A stretch of DNA of 10,861 nucleotides from Ramlibacter sp. (lineage in GTDB: Bacteria; Pseudomonadota; Gammaproteobacteria; Burkholderiales; Burkholderiaceae): contig JACMQP010000018.1 of NCBI GenBank assembly GCA_014376915.1, forward strand, positions 1 through 10,861, in the 5' to 3' direction. The translations under genes were made by a program, and so were the position numbers. The notes beneath the pieces are model-generated. The model was not told the DNA's origin and did no database searches. It saw nothing but the letters and a program-made list of their open reading frames with translations. Of the stretch, positions 1-9,799 are shown one piece after another; the first letter of the stretch is position 1; each line of letters starts with the position of its first letter.

Positions 1-729
1 CGAGCCCTTCTCGCTGACGCCGATCAGCGCCGCGGGTGGTGCGAGGCCCGGCATGATGCCTTCAGTGATCAGCAGGCCCTCGTCGATCACGAAGTCGAGC
101 TTGACGCTGCGCGCCTGCAACAGCTTCGCGATCTCCCGGGCGCCGCGGTGACCACCGACTTCCTCGTCGGCGCCAAAGGCCAGGTAGACCGTCTGGCGCG
201 GCTGGAAGCCGCTGGCCAGCAACATCTCCACCGATTCGAGCTGCGAGATCAGGTTGGCCTTGTCGTCCCAGGCGCCGCGGCCCCAGACGAAGCCGTCCTT
301 GATTTCCCCGGAGAACGGCACGGCCTGCCAGCTCGCCTCGGTGCCGGGGGCGATCGGCACCACATCCTGGTGCGCCATCAGCAGGATCGGCCTGGCCCTG
401 GCGTCGCTCCCTGGCCAGGTGTAGAGCAGGCTCAGGTCGCTGACGATCTCGCGCTTGAGCGCCGCATGGGCCTTGGGAAAACGCTGCTGCAGGTAAGCGT
501 GGAAGGCGAGGAACTGGTCCGCGTTCAGGCGCGCATCGTCGTAGCTTGACACCGTCCTGAAGCGCAGCGAGCCGGCCAGTGTTTCGGCCACCCGCTTCTC
601 GTCCACCACCAGCGGCGGCGCGAGTGGCACCTCCAGCTGGCGCGATCCCTGCCGCAGAGTGTTGGCCACGACTGCGGCAACGAGCAGCAGCAGGAGCGCG
701 AAAAGCGTCAGCAGTATGCGTTTGATCAT
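1..729 (-). CDS. M20 family metallopeptidase, CPS1/PM20D1-like (C-terminus cut off)
   Basis: The visible 243 residues are the N-terminal part of a di-zinc M20 hydrolase; the frame runs off the left edge. Residues 5-22 form a hydrophobic segment (LLTLFALLLLLVAAVV region), either a signal peptide or a membrane anchor, so the enzyme probably acts outside the cytoplasm. Metal-site motifs are intact: MAHQDVVP (His120, Asp122), WGRGAWDDK (Asp155, bridging ligand), GADEEVGG (Glu189 catalytic, Glu190 ligand) and DEG (Asp216). The PFSGEIKDGFVWGRG stretch and the ALIGVSEKG stretch are typical of the carboxypeptidase S / PM20D1 branch. Full family members are about 480-500 residues, so roughly half is missing. 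The ATG at 729 follows the upstream stop by 49 bases with only a weak ribosome site (no GGAG). It lies downstream of the beta-oxidation gene in the same direction, with no terminator seen between, so cotranscription is likely. The substrate is unknown; peptides or N-acyl amino acids are both possible. Confidence 0.88.
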   Translation of the reverse strand, partial: MIKRILLTLFALLLLLVAAVVANTLRQGSRQLEVPLAPPLVVDEKRVAETLAGSLRFRTVSSYDDARLNADQFLAFHAYLQQRFPKAHAALKREIVSDLSLLYTWPGSDARARPILLMAHQDVVPIAPGTEASWQAVPFSGEIKDGFVWGRGAWDDKANLISQLESVEMLLASGFQPRQTVYLAFGADEEVGGHRGAREIAKLLQARSVKLDFVIDEGLLITEGIMPGLAPPAALIGVSEKGS

Positions 730-778
730 GGGCAAAAGCCTGAATCCCCGCCGGCGCGAAGATGACGGCAGGTGGCCG

Positions 779-2878
<2,100 letters not shown>

Positions 2879-2896
2879 GCTGGTCCCCTGGAAAGT

Positions 2897-2916
2897 AAAA
2901 GAACGGTCGTTCTTTT
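2897..2916. promoter_or_regulatory. Perfect 20-bp palindrome, probable TetR-type operator
   Basis: Two 9-base arms, AAAAGAACG and CGTTCTTTT, flank a GT centre with no mismatch. The core AACG-NN-CGTT is the layout commonly bound by TetR-family dimers. The palindrome starts 18 bases upstream of the beta-oxidation ATG and lies just below the -10 box, spanning the expected start of transcription, which is the place for a repressor to block RNA polymerase. TetR-family regulators that respond to acyl-CoA or fatty acid (for example PsrA in pseudomonads and FadP in betaproteobacteria) control such genes, so a regulator of that kind is the likely partner; it is not encoded in this window. The symmetry is seen directly; the repressor identity is inference. 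Confidence 0.72.
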
Positions 2917-2919
2917 TCG

Positions 2920-2947
2920 ATTGTAGATTGGCCATGTTGCGCCGCAA
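2920..2947 (-). promoter_or_regulatory. Sigma70-like promoter of the beta-oxidation gene
   Basis: Reading leftward, TTGCGG (2947-2942) and TACAAT (2925-2920) are separated by 16 bases. The -10 box differs from the consensus TATAAT at one position; the -35 box keeps the TTG. Transcription would start near 2913, inside the palindrome at 2897-2916, leaving a leader of about 35 bases that carries the AGGGGA ribosome site. This suggests that the beta-oxidation gene, and probably the M20 peptidase after it, can be transcribed independently of the transporter operon. Confidence 0.55.
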
Positions 2948-2957
2948 TGCAGCGTTT

Positions 2958-2971
2958 GTCACGGCCGTGAC
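2958..2971. repeat. Perfect 14-bp palindrome GTCACGGCCGTGAC
   Basis: A self-complementary 14-mer lies between the livF stop (2991) and the -35 box of the next gene (2947). It is centred roughly 50 bases upstream of the predicted transcription start, a position that would suit an activator or a second regulator. It could also form a short hairpin after livF, but no T-run follows in the leftward direction, so it is not a convincing terminator. No protein is assigned to it. Confidence 0.4.
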
Positions 2972-2990
2972 TCCTGGCCGCAAAGGCGTC

Positions 2991-3692
2991 TCACACTTCC
3001 AGCCACTCCTTGCGGGTGTAAGCGTCGGCGCGCAGGGTGTCGGGCGTGCCCTGGAACACGATGCTGCCGTGACCCATGACCAGCGCGCGGTCTGAAATGG
3101 CCATCGCGATGGTCAGCTTCTGCTCGATCAGCAGGACCGACACGCCCCGCTCCTTGAGCTTCTTGAGGTACTCGCCGACCAGTTCCACGATCTTGGGCGC
3201 CAGGCCCTCGGTCGGCTCATCGATGATGATCAGGTCGGGGTCGCCCATCAGCGTGCGGCACAGCGTGAGCATCTGCTGCTCGCCGCCCGAGAGCACGCCG
3301 GCTTCCGTATGCTGGCGCTCCTGCAACCGCGGGAACATCAGGTACATGTCGTCGAACGACCAGCGCGCGTTCTTCGCGGCCGCCTTGCCTTTTTGCCCCA
3401 ACATCAGGTTCTGGTGCACCGTGAGCTTGGGGAAAATGTCGCGGTTCTCCGGCACGTAGCCGATGCCCAGGTGGGCGATCTCGTAGGCCTTCCGGCCAAG
3501 GACCTGCTGGCCTTTCCAGTCCACCGACCCGGTGCAGTCCACCATTCCCATGATGGCTTTTGCGGTGGTGGAACGGCCCGAGCCGTTGCGCCCGAGCAGC
3601 GCCACGATCTCTCCGGCCTGCACATCGAAATGCACGCCGTGCAAAACGTGGCTCTTGCCGTAGAAAGCGTGGAGGTTCTCGACTTTCAACAT
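2991..3692 (-). CDS. livF: LIV-type ABC transporter ATPase, LivF subunit
   Basis: This 233-residue ATPase would pair with LivG on the inner face of the membrane and drive uptake through LivH/LivM. Visible motifs: P-loop GRNGSGRST (34-42), signature LSGGEQQ (134-140), Walker B LIIIDEP with catalytic Glu159 (154-160), and LLIEQK where Gln191 replaces the switch histidine, as is usual for LivF. The P-loop is unusual: position 40, normally the phosphate-binding lysine, is arginine (codon CGT). Length is normal for LivF. The start is the ATG at 3692, which shares one base with the livG stop (TGATG) and has GGAG seven bases upstream; an alternative GTG at 3695 is too close to that ribosome site. 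The tight coupling to livG implies cotranslation. The family transports branched-chain amino acids in E. coli, but many paralogues carry other amides or carboxylates. Confidence 0.93.
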   Translation of the reverse strand: MLKVENLHAFYGKSHVLHGVHFDVQAGEIVALLGRNGSGRSTTAKAIMGMVDCTGSVDWKGQQVLGRKAYEIAHLGIGYVPENRDIFPKLTVHQNLMLGQKGKAAAKNARWSFDDMYLMFPRLQERQHTEAGVLSGGEQQMLTLCRTLMGDPDLIIIDEPTEGLAPKIVELVGEYLKKLKERGVSVLLIEQKLTIAMAISDRALVMGHGSIVFQGTPDTLRADAYTRKEWLEV

Positions 3693-4474
3693 CACGCCGC
3701 TCCGACCTGGGCATCGGCGACATGGGAGCCGAGATACGCCTCCTGCACCCGCTGGTTGGCTCGCACGGCCTCGGGCGTGTCGAAGGCGATCACCTCGCCG
3801 TAGACCACGACGGCGATCCGGTCAGCCAGTCCGAACACCACGCCCATGTCGTGCTCAACGGTCAGCAAGGTCTTGCCCACGGTCACTTCCTTGATCAGTT
3901 CGATGAAACGCCGGGTTTCGCTGCGGCTCATGCCGGCGGTCGGTTCGTCCAGCAGAATGACGCTGGCGCCGCCCGCGATGGTGATGCCGATCTCCAGGGC
4001 GCGCTGTTCGGCATAGGTCAGGTTGATCGCCAGCACGTCGCGCTTCTTGCCCAGCTTGATCATCTCCATGAGCTGCTCGGCCCGCTCGTTGGCGTCGTCG
4101 AGGTCGGCCAGGAATTTCAGGAACGTGTACCGGTAACCCAGGCTCCAGAGCACGCCGCAGCGCAGGTTCTCGAACACGCTGAGTTTGGGGAAGATGTTGG
4201 TGATCTGAAAGCTGCGCGACAGGCCCAGCCGGTTGATCTCGAACGGCTTCTTGCCGTCGATGCGGTGGCCATTGAGCAGCACCTCGCCGCTGGTGGGGGC
4301 GAAGCGCCCCGAGATCAGGTTGAACAGCGTCGACTTGCCGGCGCCGTTCGGCCCGATCACGGCGACGCGCTCGCCCGACCGCACCGCCAGGCTGGCGCCG
4401 CGGATGATCTCGGTCTTGCCGAAACTCTTGCGCAGGTCCTTGAGCTCGAGGGCGAAGGTCGGCTCTGCGTTCAT
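3692..4474 (-). CDS. livG: LIV-type ABC transporter ATPase, LivG subunit
   Basis: This 260-residue protein is the second ATPase of the importer. It has a canonical Walker A GPNGAGKS (41-48, Lys47), a Q-loop (Gln90 in SRSFQITNIF), Walker B VILLDEP with Glu177 (172-178), and a switch histidine in VEHDMG (His208). The signature motif reads LTYAEQR (152-158). LivG proteins normally have an L-x-YG-x-Q form here, so Ala replaces the second glycine. The LivG-specific insert between the Q-loop and the signature (about 100-150) and the AFDTP C-terminal region are present. The ATG at 4474 overlaps the livM stop by four bases (ATGA), and the stop overlaps livF by one base, so livM, livG and livF are translationally coupled. 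Residues 251-260 form a short tail with no recognised role. Confidence 0.93.
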   Translation of the reverse strand: MNAEPTFALELKDLRKSFGKTEIIRGASLAVRSGERVAVIGPNGAGKSTLFNLISGRFAPTSGEVLLNGHRIDGKKPFEINRLGLSRSFQITNIFPKLSVFENLRCGVLWSLGYRYTFLKFLADLDDANERAEQLMEMIKLGKKRDVLAINLTYAEQRALEIGITIAGGASVILLDEPTAGMSRSETRRFIELIKEVTVGKTLLTVEHDMGVVFGLADRIAVVVYGEVIAFDTPEAVRANQRVQEAYLGSHVADAQVGAA

Positions 4475-5772
4475 AGACTTTCGCGCCTTTTCATTTCCTT
4501 CTCGATGAACTCCTGGATCTCGCCCCACTGGCGCTTGAAATGCCGGCGCGACAGCTCGAACAGGCCCAGCCCCGTCAGCATCACGAAGGCCGAGCCGAAC
4601 CAGCTGTTCACGCCCTTGGCGTCGAGTGTCGCGCCGAGGAATTTCAGCTCCGGCCCGAGCGCCGCATTCAACTGCAGGTGGTAGACCATCTCGATCATCG
4701 CGGCCGCGCCGAGCAGCACGATCAGCGCCGTCACGGCCAGCGCCAGGTAGCTGACCCAGAGCTCCCTGAGGCGTCCGAATGCCGCGACCCGCAAGTTCAT
4801 CATGATCAGGCTGGCGATACCACCTGGCGCATACATCACCATGAACAGGAACACCAGTCCCAGATACAGCAGCCAGGCCTTGGTCAGCTCCGACAGCAGC
4901 ACGAAGGCCAGCACCATCAGGATGGCGCCGATGATCGGCCCGAAGAAGAAGGTGGCACCGCCCAGGAAGGTGAACAGCAGATAGGCACCCGAGCGTGGCC
5001 CGCTCACCACTTCCGAGGTGACGATCTCGAAATTGAGCGCCGCCAGCCCGCCCGAGATGCCGGCGAAGAACGCGGCGATCACGAAGGCGATGTAGCGCAC
5101 CCGCTGGGTGTCGTAGCCGACGAACTCGACCCGCTCCGGGTTGTCGCGCACGGCGTTCAGCATGCGACCCAGCGGCGTACGGGTGAAGGCGTACATCAGC
5201 GCGGTGCAAACGAAGGTGTAGAGCGCGATCAGGTAATACAGCTGGATCTGCGGGCCGAACGTGATGCCCAACGGTTTGGGCCCGACCACCCGGTTGCCCG
5301 AGATGCCGCCCTCGCCGCCGAAGAATTCCGGGAACATCAGCGCCATGGCCCAGACCAGCTCGCCAACGCCGAGCGTGATCATCGCGAACGGTGTCGCCGC
5401 TTTTTTGGTTGTCACCCAGCCCAGCACCACCGCGACCAGCATGCCCGACAGGCCGCCCACGATCGGGATCAGGCTGACCGGCAGCGGCAGGCCCGCGGTC
5501 ACCTTGTTGAGCGTGTGGATCGCCAGGAACGAGCCCATCCCCGAATAGACAGCGTGGCCGAAGCTGAGCATCCCGCCCTGCCCCAGCAGCATGTTGTAAG
5601 ACAGGCAGACGATGATGGCGATGCCCATCTGGCTGAGCATGGTCTGGCTGAGCGAGCTGGTGAACACGAGCGGCGCCGCCAGCAGCACCAGCGCGAACGC
5701 GGTCCAGATGATCCAGCGGCCGACGTTGTAAGGCTTGAACCGGTAGTAGGCAGTGGTCGACGTTGTTGCCAT
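4471..5772 (-). CDS. livM: LIV-type ABC transporter permease, LivM subunit with C-terminal extension
   Basis: This 433-residue inner-membrane protein forms half of the translocation channel. After a short polar N-terminus, the first membrane segment is at about 19-38, followed by the LivM hallmark around 58-80 (YNMLLGQGGMLSFGHAVYSGMG). The cytoplasmic coupling region is at about 198-225 (TPLGRMLNAVRDNPERVEFVGYD broken across the loop). The usual LivM domain ends near MYAPGGIASL (313-322). After that come about 110 extra residues with two more predicted membrane segments (about 338-362 and 390-406) and a charged cytoplasmic tail rich in Arg, Lys and Glu (409-431). Many LivM proteins stop soon after the PGG/PQG motif. 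The ATG at 5772 lies two bases after the livH stop, with AAGG six to seven bases upstream; upstream in-frame sequence belongs to livH. The transported substrate cannot be inferred. Confidence 0.93.
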   Translation of the reverse strand: MATTSTTAYYRFKPYNVGRWIIWTAFALVLLAAPLVFTSSLSQTMLSQMGIAIIVCLSYNMLLGQGGMLSFGHAVYSGMGSFLAIHTLNKVTAGLPLPVSLIPIVGGLSGMLVAVVLGWVTTKKAATPFAMITLGVGELVWAMALMFPEFFGGEGGISGNRVVGPKPLGITFGPQIQLYYLIALYTFVCTALMYAFTRTPLGRMLNAVRDNPERVEFVGYDTQRVRYIAFVIAAFFAGISGGLAALNFEIVTSEVVSGPRSGAYLLFTFLGGATFFFGPIIGAILMVLAFVLLSELTKAWLLYLGLVFLFMVMYAPGGIASLIMMNLRVAAFGRLRELWVSYLALAVTALIVLLGAAAMIEMVYHLQLNAALGPELKFLGATLDAKGVNSWFGSAFVMLTGLGLFELSRRHFKRQWGEIQEFIEKEMKRRESL

Positions 5773-5774
5773 GG

Positions 5775-6722
5775 TCAGCCTTCGCGGGTGCCGAGCAGGC
5801 CCCGGGGCCTGAAGATCAGGACCAGCACCAGGAACAAGTAAGGCAGGATGGGCGCGATCTGGCTGATCTTGAGCTTCCACAACGCGAAGCCGAAGGTTTC
5901 CGGCGTGATATTGATGCCGACAGTGCTGACGGCGCCCATCAGCGAGTAGTCGATGCCGACGGCGAAGGTCTGGATCACGCCGATCAGCAATGAGGCCACG
6001 AAGGCGCCCGTCAGCGAGCCCATGCCGCCGACCACCACCACCACGAAGATCACCGAACCCACCGTCGCAGCCATGCCCGGTTCGGTGACGAAGGCATTGC
6101 CGCCGATCACGCCGGCCAGGCCCGCCAGCGCAGCGCCGCCGCCGAAGACCAGCATGAACACCCGCGGCACGTTGTGGCCGAGCGCCTCCACGGTTTCCGG
6201 ATGGGTCAACGCCGCCTGGATCACCAGCCCGATCCGGGTGCGGGTGAGCAGTAGCCAGATCGCGATCAGCATCAGCACCGCAACCAGCATCATGAAACCG
6301 CGGTACATCGGAAACTGCGTACCGTACAGCGTGAACAACGGTCCGCTCAATTCAGCCGGCACCCGGTAGTCGACCGAGCTGGTGCCCCAGATCAGCTGCG
6401 CCATCTCCAGGATGATGAACGACAGGCCGAAGGTGATCAGCAGCTCGGGGACGTGGCCGAACTTGTGGACCCGGCGCAGGCAGTATTTCTCGAACGCCGC
6501 GCCCAGCAGCGCCACCAGCAGCGGCGCCACGAACAAAGCCGGCCAGTAACCGATCAAGCGGGTGGTGCTGTACGCGAAATACGCTCCCAGCATGTAGAAG
6601 CTGGCATGGGCGAAATTGAGCACGCCCATCATGCTGAAGATGAGCGTGAGGCCGGAACTGAGCATGAACAGCAGCAGCCCGTAGCTGATGCCGTTCAGGA
6701 GCGAAATGGTGAAGAATTCCAT
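5775..6722 (-). CDS. livH: LIV-type ABC transporter permease, LivH subunit
   Basis: This 315-residue inner-membrane protein is the second permease. It begins with the family's N-terminal helix (MEFFTISLLNGISYGLLLFM) and the diagnostic GVLNFAHASFYMLGAY (33-48), contains about eight hydrophobic segments, has the cytoplasmic coupling motif around 164-184 (IGLVIQAALTHPETVEALGHN region), and ends with the typical FRPRGLLG (305-311). Length matches the family. The start at 6722 is chosen because the protein N-terminus fits the family exactly, but no Shine-Dalgarno sequence is visible upstream: the leader (CCTTTCTGACAC) is pyrimidine-rich and comes straight after the terminator T-run at 6735-6739. 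Translation may therefore begin inefficiently. The gene is followed after two bases by livM. Confidence 0.94.
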   Translation of the reverse strand: MEFFTISLLNGISYGLLLFMLSSGLTLIFSMMGVLNFAHASFYMLGAYFAYSTTRLIGYWPALFVAPLLVALLGAAFEKYCLRRVHKFGHVPELLITFGLSFIILEMAQLIWGTSSVDYRVPAELSGPLFTLYGTQFPMYRGFMMLVAVLMLIAIWLLLTRTRIGLVIQAALTHPETVEALGHNVPRVFMLVFGGGAALAGLAGVIGGNAFVTEPGMAATVGSVIFVVVVVGGMGSLTGAFVASLLIGVIQTFAVGIDYSLMGAVSTVGINITPETFGFALWKLKISQIAPILPYLFLVLVLIFRPRGLLGTREG

Positions 6723-6734
6723 GTGTCAGAAAGG

Positions 6735-6775
6735 AAAAAGCCCGTTCACCCTGATTCTGTCGAAGGGGAACGGGC
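6735..6775 (-). terminator. Rho-independent terminator between the binding-protein gene and livH
   Basis: Reading leftward, the arm 6775-6764 (GCCCGTTCCCCT) pairs with 6752-6740 (AGGG, one bulged T, GAACGGGC), giving a 12-bp stem with one bulge and an 11-base loop, followed at once by TTTTT (6739-6735). That is a complete intrinsic terminator for transcripts of the binding-protein gene. As livH has no other clear promoter, partial read-through would supply the permease and ATPase genes, a common way to make more binding protein than membrane components. The stem is made from the dispersed repeat described separately. Confidence 0.75.
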
Positions 6776-6801
6776 CTCGACTAGCTCGGCCCGAACGCTG
6801 G
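6740..6801. repeat. Intergenic dispersed repeat unit (REP-like, two hairpin halves)
   Basis: The plus strand carries a CCGTTC-x-CCCTGA...CTGTCGAAGGG half followed by a GGGC-x-TCGAC...GCTC-x-GCCCGAACG half. From memory this resembles a repeat scattered between genes of many Burkholderiales and other proteobacteria, whose spurious translation contains SPFALSLSKG and ARPERVEG; here the same frame reads SPFTLILSKG and LARPERWV. The first half folds as the terminator stem, while CGGGCC (6771-6776) and GGCCCG (6788-6793) form a second, mutually exclusive hairpin. The copy has diverged from the remembered consensus by a few bases. Family membership is recognition, not a search result. Confidence 0.6.
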
Positions 6802-6812
6802 GTTGACGGCGA

Positions 6813-8054
6813 TCAGCCGTTGGCGGGACGCTTCATCTGGCAGCTGGTCGGCGTGCTGGACACGTACGGGTCCATCTGCTTGATCGGCGCGAAGGTGTAG
6901 CCGGTGTTCTCCACGCTGTACGCGTTCTTCTTGTCCACTTTCTGCCACCTGGTGACGAACATCGACTGCTGCAGCTGATGGTCCGAAGCGCGCATGGTGA
7001 CGTCGCCGGCGAAGCTCTTGATGGTCAGGCCTTCCATCGCCCTGGCCACCTGCACCGGATTGGTGGACTTGGCCTTCGCCATCGCCGCGCCCAGCAGCTG
7101 AACGCCGTTGGCCGTGGCGTAGGTGTAGTAGTCGTCGTTGAACTTCTTCTTGAACTCGGCGGCCATCTGGCCCAGCTCGCCGGTGTGGTTGGCGTGGCCG
7201 TAGGCGATCACGTAAACCTCGCCCTCGCCGCCCGCCGCCAGTGCCGTCGGCGTGCCGGTGACGCCGGAATAATAGGTGTACATCGGCAGCTTGAGGCCGG
7301 CGTCGTTCAGCGCCTTGACGAACAGCGTCAGGTCCTGGCCCCAGTTGCCGGTGACGATCGTGTCGGCGCCCGACTGCTTGATTTTTGCGACGTAGGGCGC
7401 GAAGTCCTTGACCTGGCCGATCGGGTGCAGGTCTTCGCCGACGATCTTCACGTCGGGGCGCTTGCGTGCCATGCCTTCCTTGAAATAGCGCGCGACCTGC
7501 TGGCCGTGCGAGTAGTTCTGGTTCAGCAGGTAGACCTTGGTGACCTTTGGCTGGTCCTTCATGAAGGTGGTCAGCCCTTCCATCTTCATCGTGGTGTCGG
7601 CATCCAGCCGGAAATGCCAGTAGTCGCACTTCTCGTTGGTCATCGAAGGGTCCACCGCCGCGTAATTGAGGTAGATGACTTCCTTGCCCGGATTGCGCTC
7701 GTTGTGCTTGGCGACAGCATCTTCCAGCGCCAGGCCGGCACCGGAACCGTTGCCTTGCGTGATGTAGCGAAAGCCCTGGTCGATCGCTGCCTTGAGCGTG
7801 TTCAGGCTTTCCTGCGGCGAGCCCTTGTTGTCGAAGCCGACCACCTCGAACTTGACGCCCGCGGGGTTCTTCGCACCTGAATAATGCTCGGCCGCGAACT
7901 GCCAGCTTTTGAGCTGGTTCTGGCCGACATTGGCGAACGGACCCGACAACGGATCCATGAAGGCGATCCGCACGGTTTCGCCCTTCTGGGCGAGCGCCAC
8001 GCCGGTTGTTGCCATCATGACCGAGACGGCCACCACTTTCAGGGCGAGTTTCAT
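6813..8054 (-). CDS. Periplasmic substrate-binding protein of the LIV-type ABC transporter
   Basis: This 413-residue protein would capture the substrate in the periplasm and deliver it to LivH/LivM. Residues 1-22 are a classic signal peptide (MKLALKVVAV, hydrophobic core, ALA before Gln23). The mature part follows the type I binding-protein fold: RIAFMDPLSGPFANVGQNQL (29-48), the inter-lobe segments VYLLNQNYSHGQQ (174-186) and TIVTGNWGQDL (232-242), and the closing YSGVTGTPTAL region (262-272). It is longer than E. coli LivJ/LivK (about 367-369 residues) and fits the aliphatic amide/carboxylate-type subfamily better. Two cysteines are present in the mature form, Cys143 and Cys405; whether they pair is unknown. 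The ATG at 8054 is chosen because AAGGAG lies six bases upstream and the signal peptide starts there. It follows the ligase gene by 119 bases, with no terminator seen, and precedes a terminator and livH. Confidence 0.93.
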   Translation of the reverse strand: MKLALKVVAVSVMMATTGVALAQKGETVRIAFMDPLSGPFANVGQNQLKSWQFAAEHYSGAKNPAGVKFEVVGFDNKGSPQESLNTLKAAIDQGFRYITQGNGSGAGLALEDAVAKHNERNPGKEVIYLNYAAVDPSMTNEKCDYWHFRLDADTTMKMEGLTTFMKDQPKVTKVYLLNQNYSHGQQVARYFKEGMARKRPDVKIVGEDLHPIGQVKDFAPYVAKIKQSGADTIVTGNWGQDLTLFVKALNDAGLKLPMYTYYSGVTGTPTALAAGGEGEVYVIAYGHANHTGELGQMAAEFKKKFNDDYYTYATANGVQLLGAAMAKAKSTNPVQVARAMEGLTIKSFAGDVTMRASDHQLQQSMFVTRWQKVDKKNAYSVENTGYTFAPIKQMDPYVSSTPTSCQMKRPANG

Positions 8055-8173
8055 CGATGTCTCCTTGGTTGACTGATAGCGCGCAGGGTACAAGTCTTTG
8101 TGCACCGCAGCGCTCAGGGATTGCACCTAAACGCCGTCCTCTGCTATCGCGCAGGCGACATCCAGGCGCGCCA
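8055..8173 (-). other. Intergenic gap between ligase and binding-protein genes
   Basis: The 119 bases hold the strong AAGGAG ribosome site of the binding-protein gene (8062-8067 on the minus strand). I see no T-tailed hairpin and no convincing -35/-10 pair, so read-through from the ligase gene is the simplest model, although a weak or activator-dependent promoter cannot be excluded. A 16-of-20 imperfect direct repeat (8073-8092 and 8141-8160) is present, with no known role. Confidence 0.4.

Positions 8174-9799
<1,626 letters not shown>

Noticed and set aside
731..740. GGCAAAAGCC mini-hairpin between the beta-oxidation and M20 genes
   Set aside because: A 3-bp stem with no T-run cannot terminate transcription.
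2879..2983. A 35-codon N-terminal extension of the beta-oxidation protein from an ATG at 2983
   Set aside because: It would be coded across the promoter and operator, has no family resemblance, and the ATG at 2878 has a strong AGGGGA site.
4540..5841. A 433-codon plus-strand frame opposite livM
   Set aside because: The predicted product is a Gln/His/Arg-rich string typical of the reverse complement of membrane-protein codons; no ribosome site and no homology pattern.
6688..6900. A 70-codon plus-strand frame containing SPFTLILSKG and ARPERW
   Set aside because: This is the spurious translation of the dispersed repeat and overlaps the ends of two real genes; it served only to recognise the repeat.
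8055..8126. A 24-codon extension of the binding protein from an upstream ATG
   Set aside because: It would bury the signal peptide; the ATG at 8054 has AAGGAG at ideal spacing and a proper export signal right after it.
8073..8160. Imperfect direct repeat (16 of 20 bases) between the ligase and binding-protein genes
   Set aside because: Only two copies, 68 bases apart, GC-rich and not symmetric; chance similarity is likely and no promoter element coincides.
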